Below are positions 57,701 through 64,000 of a DNA stretch of 64,000 nt, piece after piece. The position numbers and the translations under genes were made by a program. Every line of letters begins with the position of its first letter. Position 1 is the first letter of the stretch. The stretch is from Gyrodactylus bullatarudis (Eukaryota > Platyhelminthes > Monogenea > Gyrodactylidea > Gyrodactylidae): positions 62,001-126,000 of the forward strand of contig SSNU01000160.1 of the NCBI GenBank assembly GCA_012064415.1. Direction: 5' to 3'. The notes beneath the pieces were generated by a model that saw only the letters and a program-made list of their open reading frames with translations, was not told the origin of the DNA and searched no databases.

Positions 57701-59677
57701 TCTAACTGTCACGATATGAAGAAAAAAAATTAGAAAATATAAATTTTTTTGACTTTTGAGAAACATCAGAGAATGATCAAAAGTTGATTTCTGGGATCTT
57801 GAATCATCAAAATTTCATCGATTTTCAAGTAGGGAAAATGATCAAAAAATCAAAACTCAGTTTTCACACGTTGATCGGGTGATTCTCAAAAACTGATTCA
57901 GCATATTTGAATTTCTTGTCTAATTGTGATCCTAATAATCAACTCACTCACTTTGAAATGACCAAAATTTTTCAACACAAAGTTCAAAAAATGGGAATTT
58001 AGCACTACTCTGAGATTTGAAAAATCCCATAGTTTAAATTGATTTTTTAAATATTATTTTTCTTCATATCGTGACAGTGACCCTCGTGTTTTTGATTCCA
58101 AAAATTCAAATTCTATTTCTTGATGAAGGAATTGAAAAATTTGGTAAAAGTCATAAATTCCCATCTTCATGTTAACTAGCTTTAGATTTAACTCAAGAGA
58201 AAAATTAAGTTTTTAGCAAAAAAATTCTTAAAAATTTCGAATATCCATGTCTCGCTTTTCTGCGCATTTTAATTGACGCCAAAGAATAAAAATTCTTTGA
58301 TTCAGCATTAGAACTTATTTAATTTCGGAAATTTTACTTATACGAAATAAAAATTCGATAGAAAATCAATTTTTTAAACGAAATGATCAAGAGAATCCTT
58401 ATTACATGAAATATCATCTAGCTAGTGAAGATGAGAATTTACTTTTTTTACAAAAAACTCAATATATTTCTCAGGAAAGTCAGGAAAATATATATTTTTC
58501 GAATTCCTTCATAAAATGATCCATTAAGTAGTGGAAATAAAAAAAATTCTGGTCTGAAAAAATTCAATCTGACCAAAATTAGACCGTTTTTCAAATTTTG
58601 AAAATGCCCCAAGTTTCCACTTTTTCAACTTTTGAGCTCAAAATTTTTATGAATTTTAAAGATTTGAAGCAGTTAAAGGCAGATATTTGAGATCAGCATT
58701 AGAATATTTAATTTCGAATTTGGCAGCAGAAAATCACAGAAATTCGTCATTATTGTGGGAAATCGAAAAATTTGAACTCATTGATTATCACGAAGGGGAA
58801 TGATCCAAAATTTAAAAGCTTAACTTTTTCTTGAAAACAGTAGATTCCTCTCTACTTCCACGGCAGAATTCGAATTCTTCGTCTAATGCTGATCTCAAAT
58901 ATCTGCATTTAACTGCTTCAAATCTTTAAAATCCATTTTAAAAAAAATATTGAGTTTTTTGTAAAAAAAGTAAATTCTCATCTTCATGTCAATAAGGTTT
59001 ATCATTCTTTCAAACTTTGAACCTTCTTCTTAATGTTCATCCCATCGTCTGGGGTTAAGGAAAAATTTGATTACTTTTTAAAATTTTTCCATTTCTATAA
59101 CTCTGAGTTCAAACAAGGTCTTATTTCATCAGATACAATTTTTCGGACATAATAGAGCTGAAACTATTTAGTCTTAAAAATTTTTCACTTCAATGGTCTT
59201 TTTGCTATTATTCAAATTCCTATAATAAAAATATGAAAAACCAAACTGGAACCCTAAATTCATAAGATTAATTGGCCTGCAAGTAGTCGGACCATTTTTG
59301 CTGTTGAATTCCTTCGAATGAAACTTCGGTTCAATATTACAAAATTAAATTTGATTGGTTTATACTCTCTAAACTTACCAAAATTGAATTTCTTAAACCA
59401 TTCCCCTACTAACAATAGCTAGAGTACAAGTTACACTAATCAAACGACTGTTTTTATTTCAGGATTCAACAAGTAAGTCAATAATAATAAAAAACTACAA
59501 GATGAAAAGGAAAATAAGCTAAAAAATGAAATGCAAGGTTCAAACCTCTATTATGCAGAAACTGATAAAGTCGCACTTGAAGAAATCATTGAAATGACAA
59601 AGAGTCAAGGAAACCTCAACATTAAAAAAGATGACGAGGAAAAAAAGCCAGTGGAAAATAAAAAAGTCTGTTACTAA
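51751..59677 (+). CDS. Small charged protein, three exons (82 residues)
   Basis: Exon 1 is 51751-51813 (MSEEKIEKEETPEVIEQEMD, donor GTGAGT); exon 2 is 59463-59472 (acceptor TTTTTATTTCAG, ten bases); exon 3 is 59502-59677. Phases 0 and 1 agree. Exon 3 is open and protein-like (GSNLYYAETDKVALEEIIEM, then a lysine-rich end KKVCY) with AATAAA near 59870. The 10-nt exon and 29-nt intron 2 are unusual; without them exon 3 cannot be joined to exon 1 in frame. Intron 1 is 7.6 kb and filled with transposons. No signal peptide or TM. Family unknown. Exons 1 and 3 could still belong to two genes. Confidence 0.38.
51860..53185. other. Intron sequence, no gene seen
   Basis: AT-rich. It includes a diverged relative of the 28.6-29.2 kb palindrome end at 52325-52375 and a CCTTAG...CTAAGG hairpin at 52392-52415. 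Confidence 0.4.
53190..53645. repeat. Diverged M1 foldback remnant
   Basis: Left end AGTTAATATGAATTAT, then M1 arm phrases (GAATTCTCAATTTTTTCAAC). The phrase GGTTTCCAACAGTTTAAGAT occurs twice (53326 and 53617). Right terminus lost. Confidence 0.45.
54081..55014. mobile_element. 934-bp integrase-type (Ginger-like) TIR element with TATA duplication
   Basis: Starts TGTTACTGTGAATTTCGAAA and ends with the inverse of TGTTACCGTGAATTTTGAAA. Direct TATA lies at 54077-54080 and 55015-55018. Subterminal GGGGAGTTTCGAA motifs are repeated at both ends. Contains an integrase reading frame with no start codon that runs from inside one terminal repeat to the other, so this copy is a deletion derivative. Same TGTTAC ends and TATA target as 20493-21179. 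Confidence 0.8.
54114..54995 (-). CDS. Integrase core of a Ginger/KRBA2-like transposon (fragment)
   Basis: Open, without a clear ATG, from the right terminal repeat to a stop next to the left one. A zinc-binding H-x-H/C-x2-C region (HELHTSLGH ... LRLCLSCN) precedes the catalytic core: D in RCQMDLIDYQ, D in LQSDNGREF and E in SQGSVERANYEVE, all three retained with usual spacing. The wording matches integrases of the gypsy/Ginger2/KRBA2 lineage (recalled, not searched). The N-terminal end and the Cys-rich tail are missing. Confidence 0.85.
   Translation of the reverse strand, partial: NSGSFETPRGEEQYADLVKRVKESNLPEKKNKNLYRLSRQCDVRIVDDVERVYRRSEKYPDGLMYLMEGEIFSVIHELHTSLGHYMRDALKAKINRKYFNITYDHIKIYLRLCLSCNKESKIAKKGIVSNPIISTGFNQRCQMDLIDYQSKPDRDYKFILNVQDHFTKRVSLRALKSKTANEVLRNLVEIFCRFGAPQILQSDNGREFKNQLIRETLLKLWPDMQFAYSKPRKSQSQGSVERANYEVEKILRNVTEDQNSSAWASLLPFVENIKNSVNHSKLPEGFRNSRKIS
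55064..57475 (-). pseudogene. Decayed multi-part transposase-like gene of an uncharacterised arthropod family
   Basis: Pieces in order on the minus strand: 57475-57119 (MPRYTIAEINNELENPQPLS ... FLLKMWNELFPVAKCSC), 57078-56515 (MFCKRNGISISAATGLVNIV ... APKRIRNLQIDATLKLMKRF), 56390-55975 (FANVILDVLQQTESVETLKA, ITCDG, then frameshifted CVCFTQ), and 55690-55064 after an acceptor CATCATTAG (MARWTITASRILRLYISK, a TAA, YVPSWF, NSFAAHPENILL, DFPSITQGIERLI). Together these resemble a transposon-associated protein common in arthropod genomes with CDGT-x-NTG, HTNELP, RW-x-TTA and PCHTQAVER motifs; this is recalled, not searched. An M1 foldback fragment splits it at 56395-56512. At least one stop and one frameshift. 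Inactive. Confidence 0.6.
56395..56512. repeat. M1-type foldback fragment inside the transposase-like relic
   Basis: Nearly identical to 57722-57836 (GATTTCTGGGATCTTGAATC and around). Confidence 0.7.
57700..58183. repeat. M1-type foldback, left end missing
   Basis: Right terminus CCCATCTTCATGTTAACTAG at 58183 and the internal sequence of the family. It shares a stretch with 56395-56512. Confidence 0.65.
58415..58999. repeat. M2 foldback element (585 bp)
   Basis: Ends CTAGTGAAGATGAGAATTTA and CTCATCTTCATGTCAATAAG, with the internal CAATCTGACCAAAATTAG. Non-coding, in intron 1 of the 82-residue gene. Confidence 0.65.
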
Positions 59678-60043
59678 ACAAAAGCTAACAGTTTTCATTT
59701 AACAATTAAATATTATTATTCTTGATAATAATAGACGATTATAATTGAACGAACTAGAGAATTTCCATATTTTAAATCATACTTTTTATTGAATTATAGA
59801 AGAAATGTTGTCTTCTGTGAGGTATCCACGATATACAAGAAATTGAGTACAATTCCAATTCATTGAAATAAAAACGCTTTCTTATCTATCAAAATTGGAG
59901 AACTACTTTTCATCTATCTAAAGGTTTATCTATTCTCATGTAAAGGTATATTCAGGACTGAAATATTCAAGTTAGAAAAAGTAGAAAATCATATTGGATC
60001 CGTATCTGGTGTCAGATCTTATAATTTATTACAGAAAATAAAC

Positions 60044-60482
60044 CTAATTGACATAAAGATGAGAATTTACTATTTTTACAAAAAACTCGATATTATTTCC
60101 GGATTCACAGAAAAAAATAATTTTTATGAATTCTAAAATGGAATGAGCTAATAAGATGTGGATACTCGAAAAAAATCCGAAAAAAAAATCAATCCGACCA
60201 AAATTAGCACGTTTTTTTGAATTCCAAAAATGCACCAAATTTCCACTTCTTCGATTTCGATGATTCGAAGCAGTTAAGTGATGATATTTCGGATCAACAT
60301 TAGACAAAGAATTCGAATTTGGCCATAGAGGTAGCGAAAACCTTACTGTTTCAGAGAAAAAGTTAAACTTTCAGATTTTGGATAATTTGCCTTCGTGATA
60401 ATCGACAAATTCAAATGGTTCGATTTCCGGAAAAAATGTTTTTTTTTGTAAAAATAGTAAATTCTTATCTTCATGTCAATTA
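60044..60482. repeat. M2 foldback element (about 440 bp)
   Basis: Starts CTAATTGACATAAAGATGAG and ends ATCTTCATGTCAATTAA. Contains CCAAAATTAGCACG internally. Confidence 0.65.
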
Positions 60483-60486
60483 ACTT

Positions 60487-60597
60487 TGCTTCGTTTACCA
60501 CCCGTTCGATAGGAAATCTATCAATCTCCTGGAATACGCAAAAATCTTGACTCTATCATTCGATAAACTCGTGCTATACTAATTCAAAGAGAGTTGA
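60487..60597. repeat. Repeat shared with 23173-23265
   Basis: GTTTACCACCCGTTCGATAGG, CTGGAATACGCAAAAAT and AATTCAAAGAGAGTT occur in the same order at 23173-23265 in the intron of paralog A. Unknown element, non-coding. Confidence 0.6.
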
Positions 60598-61389
60598 TTT
60601 TAAAAAAACAATTTTTGTTTAAAACGTTTTTAAATATCTACTTCCTAGGGTCATAGGTAAAAAGTGAGATAACTTTTATCGAGTAATCATACCTCTGGAA
60701 TTCAGAGATGCAATCGCATGAACTCAATTTCTAAAGCTACAAAGATAGCCTGTTTATGGATCAAAAAATGATCCAAAAAAAATAATTGCGTTAAAACAAC
60801 TATAGATTTGTAATAAGAATATTCACAAACCATTGAATAGACAAAAGATTGAATGCGAATCATGAAAAAAAATTCTCTGGGACTTTAAGGGTTAATTGTT
60901 CACTGACTGTACTCATCATCTCAATCTTCTCTGCATTTTCAGTTGATTTATCAACATGTATTTCGTTCAACAAATTGCTAATTTCTTCCTGTGTAAATCG
61001 ATTTAGGCCTACGATACCCAATATTGATGCCAACTCTATTTGCTTGCAAAGCTTGATTTAATGTAATGATATTCTGCCTTGCATAAACCTTACAATAAAT
61101 CGTATAAGTTTTTATAAGAGGAAAGTTAAATCTAGGCAAAATTAGGCTTTTTTGAAGTCAACATCTGATCAACATAAATATAAGCTTTGTTTTTTTCTAT
61201 TCGGCCTCTCATAGAATTTAATTTATTTCTATCACGAATACATGTACTTTCTATTGAAAAATATAATACTGTATAAAATAATACTTCCAATTGATTCAGG
61301 AACAAAATTACACGGAAAGAATAGAATTGATTAGAAAATATTTCTGTGACTACTAATAAAATTCTTGAGAGTTTCTGTTTCAAATTTAG

Positions 61390-61397
61390 TATAAAAG
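61390..61397 (+). promoter_or_regulatory. TATA box
   Basis: TATAAAAG, 173 bp before the ATG at 61563. With a start site near 61420, the leader contains a GTGAGT...CTGCAG intron (61477-61560, 84 nt). Confidence 0.5.
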
Positions 61398-61562
61398 AGT
61401 GAACAAACTAAATGATTTTAACAAATTTCGAATATTTCATCATGAACATAAAATCTGCTACTTGTTTCTTTTGCTTGTGAGTGTTTGGTGAATGTTTCTT
61501 TCATTCGAAGCTAATCTTCCTAATTATTCATCAATAGATATTTCATAGCATGTTCTGCAGCT

Positions 61563-61919
61563 ATGACATTCAAAGAAGCATTCGGATGTTTTACTGGACA
61601 AGTAGTATTACGCGAAGGTCAATTAGAAAAACTTTTCGAACATGAAATGGATAACAAAGATTCAAAAACAGGTTTTCATATGGTAGCTAACCTATGCCGT
61701 TTATTTACTCTCCATAGTACGGGTAGGGAAGTTGGGAACTGTGAGCTAGGACTTAAACAAGTTGATCGAGCAATGCAAAATTTGTCAAGCCACAGAAAAT
61801 TATTAGAACTTATAAATGCTATAGATACTGAATTTGAAACTTCTGTAAAAGTAGATGATGGATCAGATCTCCAAAACCTCATGACTAAAGCTGAGGCAGC
61901 AGCAAAATCTCACAATTGA
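61563..61919 (+). CDS. Hypothetical protein, 118 residues, single coding exon
   Basis: The ATG lies two bases after a CTGCAG acceptor, so the leader is probably spliced. The product is mostly helical and acidic at its end: MTFKEAFGCFTGQVVL, then EHEMDNKDSKTGFHMVANLC, HSTGREVGNCELGLKQVDRA and AEAAAKSHN. Three Cys residues, no signal peptide and no TM segment. I compared it mentally with histidine-phosphotransfer and four-helix families and found no diagnostic motif. Upstream is a TATA box; downstream the next AATAAG is about 30 nt away. The plain codon use, clear promoter and lack of breaks make a functional gene likely. Confidence 0.6.
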   Translation: MTFKEAFGCFTGQVVLREGQLEKLFEHEMDNKDSKTGFHMVANLCRLFTLHSTGREVGNCELGLKQVDRAMQNLSSHRKLLELINAIDTEFETSVKVDDGSDLQNLMTKAEAAAKSHN

Positions 61920-61989
61920 GTTATCAACCAAGCATGATTCTAAATATTGAAATAAGTTTACGAGGATAAAGTACTTGGATTTGCTTCAT

Positions 61990-62600
61990 CGAATTTTAGT
62001 TTGTAGAGAAATAGCCTAGATTCAATCTTTCCTTCAATCTTAAGATCGTATTTCACGAATTTAATTCTCTCAATCTTCGAAATTCTCTGGATAGGATAGA
62101 ATGATTTCGAACTTGGCTATTTTCCAAATTTGCACCAATATCTTGAAGTAGAATTGATCGACTATTCCAAATTAAGAGAATGAAATCATTTAGATCAAGA
62201 AAAATGTTAATCTCAAGATTATTATTATGAACATGAGTAACATAAAATAACACAATGTTTTTTTAGACATTATAACCGGCTAGCTAAGTGTGATCACTGG
62301 TAATTACTTTATCCATATGAGCTCCAACATATGAACTAGGTGAGAGAAGGAAATTTCAGCCATGAATAGTTCGATATTTTATTCATAAGACTCTCCCAGT
62401 TTCTAGATTTCCTAACTTGCTAGGGATTCTTGAAAGCAAGCAAAAATCTAGAAATTCTTAAGACTTCTTCGAATTTCTAGATTCTGATACTCACAGATTA
62501 ATTAGCAAAGAATTTAGCAAGAATTAAATCTCAAGATTTTGTCTATTACCAGATGCTATTATTTTACGAGCTTTTTGAGAAAGAACGGTGCTCTGCTCCA
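61990..62600. other. No gene seen
   Basis: 3' flank of the 118-residue gene. Contains a local repeat of TCTAGATTTCCTAA/TCTAGAAATTCTTAA around 62400-62500. Confidence 0.45.
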
Positions 62601-62612
62601 GATATTGTAGCG

Positions 62613-62820
62613 ATCACAGTATAGTGTCGCCCAGTAGTAATTTAACATTACGATATTGAAAGTAATCACAGTATAGTGGTTACAGTGATTAAATAAATAA
62701 ATTTTATAAGCATGAATAAAATAGGCTATCACAATATAGTGATGCAGTCAAATATGAAATCAGTGAGTCACAAACTAGTAATAAATAATATCAAAGCAAA
62801 ATAAAAATCACAGTATAGTG
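62613..62820. repeat. Cluster of four ATCACAGTATAGTG motifs
   Basis: Copies at 62613-62626, 62665-62678, 62728-62741 (one change) and 62807-62820, all in the same orientation, 52, 63 and 79 bp apart. The core CACAGTATAGTG is nearly palindromic. Confidence 0.8.
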
Positions 62821-62929
62821 AAGTAGAAAGTTATAATTGATATTAAAGTCGAATTGGAGGGAAAACAAGAACAGCAAAAACAAAGTGTACAAAAGAATGT
62901 AAAATAAAGAATTGTTATAACAAGCCGCG

Positions 62930-63155
62930 GCGCAGCCTTTTTTTCTCTTGATTCGAATACAAAATTAATTATAGAAAATTTAAATATTGATTCTGTTTTA
63001 CCCCCAATGCCAATGAGGAATCGCAGGACAGTAGGTTTAACAGTTCCATCCCTGACGGCAACGCTCTCGCTACTTGGTGTCAACTATTGCTTGATCCCAA
63101 GATCCAACAAGCCCTTAACACGCCGGGTATGCAAACGTTGCTGAATTTAAAATGA
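62930..63155 (+). pseudogene. Coding fragment with a frameshift, unknown
   Basis: IENLNIDSVLPP in one frame is followed two bases out of frame by SQDSRFNSSIPDGNALATWC, QLLLDPKIQQALNTPG and MQTLLNLK before a TGA. GC content is clearly above the surroundings. Looks like the C-terminal end of a protein; family unknown. Confidence 0.35.
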
Positions 63156-63159
63156 GAGC

Positions 63160-63720
63160 TATTTCCTTTACAATATTAATCCTGCTCATTTTCAATGAAA
63201 ATACCCCCATTGTTCTTGAGAATACTTCGAATATCACCTACTGATTGATTTTATATTTACACTAAAATTGTATATAAGTTTGACTCTCACATAAAAAAAT
63301 TTTCGACCCTCTACTCATGACTATGTCCATGAATTTCAAAATTATTTTCCCATATTCGGCCAACTTTGAGGATCGATTTCTCGCTTATTTTAAATAGAAA
63401 TTTCCTGAAATCTTGAAAACATTGTCTGCTAATTCTCTACCACCTCCATTCAATTCTGAGCAAGTTAGTTGTTTTCAGGTTAAAATCATCGAATTTTATA
63501 TACCATGCTGATTATTTTCAATGCAAAATATTAACTTTGTACCTCTATTATTTAATTGAGCTATTTAATGAGGGATTCATTAAGAGGAGAATATGTAGTT
63601 ATAAAGCTTTTATTTCACCGGCTTGATATTTATACAGAAAATTAGTGCATTTTTGGAATCCTCTGATTGGTTGATCAGGTTCAACTTTTGAGTTGGTGTT
63701 GGCAGGGTGAGGTAAGGACT
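63160..63720. other. No gene seen
   Basis: AT-rich spacer with no matched repeat. Confidence 0.4.
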
Positions 63721-63724
63721 GCAA

Positions 63725-63970
63725 TTATCGTTTTGTAAGGAAAGAATCTATTTGTAACGGCCCACTGCATCTTTTCCTTTTCGTTCCCTTTTTGCTAATT
63801 GCAGGCTTCTCATTGATTGGCTTAAAACTGATAATTACTGGTTGAGAAATAATTTGATTATCAACTATTGTTGACTTTTCTGAGTGTGCATTTTCATCAA
63901 CTGTAACTGTTTCTGGGGATGACATCTGAAGTTGATTACCTAGAGACGTAGTTTCAACTACTTGCTCTAT
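63725..63970 (-). CDS. Open frame related to 40684-40869
   Basis: Open from about 63970 (IIEQVVETTSLGNQLQ) through an internal Met to EKSTIVDNQIISQPVIISFK and a basic end (KKGTKRKRC, then LQIDSFLTKR). The KRKR run could be a nuclear signal (inference). Shares its core phrase with the frame at 40684-40869. It may be the last exon of a gene starting beyond the window, or transposon debris. Confidence 0.3.
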   Translation of the reverse strand: MEQVVETTSLGNQLQMSSPETVTVDENAHSEKSTIVDNQIISQPVIISFKPINEKPAISKKGTKRKRCSGPLQIDSFLTKR

Positions 63971-64000
63971 TATTTAACCTCAGAACTGGAATTTTAAAAA

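Noticed and set aside
63725..63760. PCNA-binding motif in LQIDSFLTKR
   Set aside because: The residue spacing does not satisfy the PIP-box consensus.
1..64000. CRISPR arrays, bacterial operons, rRNA genes
   Set aside because: No regularly spaced repeats or rRNA signatures; all coding evidence is eukaryotic with spliceosomal introns.

Overview
The window reads as AT-rich nuclear DNA from an invertebrate animal, probably an arthropod. The reasons are intron-rich genes with GT/AG splicing and the standard code, a complete ten-exon NPC1 cholesterol transporter, and a mixed load of decayed transposons (Penelope-like, APE-type LINE, pogo/Tigger, integrase-type TIR elements, hAT-type MITEs, a tRNA-derived SINE and long-arm foldback elements). 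Nothing bacterial or viral was seen. I cannot name the species.

Layout. 0-13 kb: a small six-exon minus-strand gene for a 156-residue type I membrane protein (2559-12801). Its introns carry foldback elements, Penelope debris and decayed coding fragments. 13.4-31.7 kb: NPC1 on the plus strand. Its 10-kb intron 7 holds two antisense members of an unrecognised gene family (paralogs A and B), a Penelope copy split by an integrase-type transposon, a hAT-type MITE and a 245-bp-arm palindrome. 33.5-35.3 kb: paralog C of the same family, just beyond the NPC1 3' end. Each family member is made of two diverged copies of one helical, Cys-containing repeat, one repeat per exon. 36.9-38.9 kb: a Penelope copy abutting a dead pogo/Tigger transposase.

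41-48 kb: small multi-exon genes recovered from splice signals: a possible secreted prepropeptide (41551-42161), a 78-residue protein on the minus strand (44563-45443) and an inverted-duplicated short gene (47.4-48.3 kb). Two practically identical 782-bp foldback copies lie here. 49.3-51.5 kb: a 5'-truncated LINE. 51.7-59.7 kb: a TATA-driven 82-residue gene whose first intron has filled with transposons, including an integrase-type TIR element with a readable D,D,E core and a decayed multi-exon transposase-like gene. 61-64 kb: a 118-residue gene with a TATA box and a 5'UTR intron, a cluster of a 14-bp motif and fragmentary coding sequence.

The most interesting items are the two-repeat gene family interleaved with NPC1, with a 270-bp perfectly identical tract between two otherwise diverged members; the hidden small genes; and the apparent use of 27-35 nt introns. 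All exon models come from reading splice signals and phase by eye; none has transcript support.
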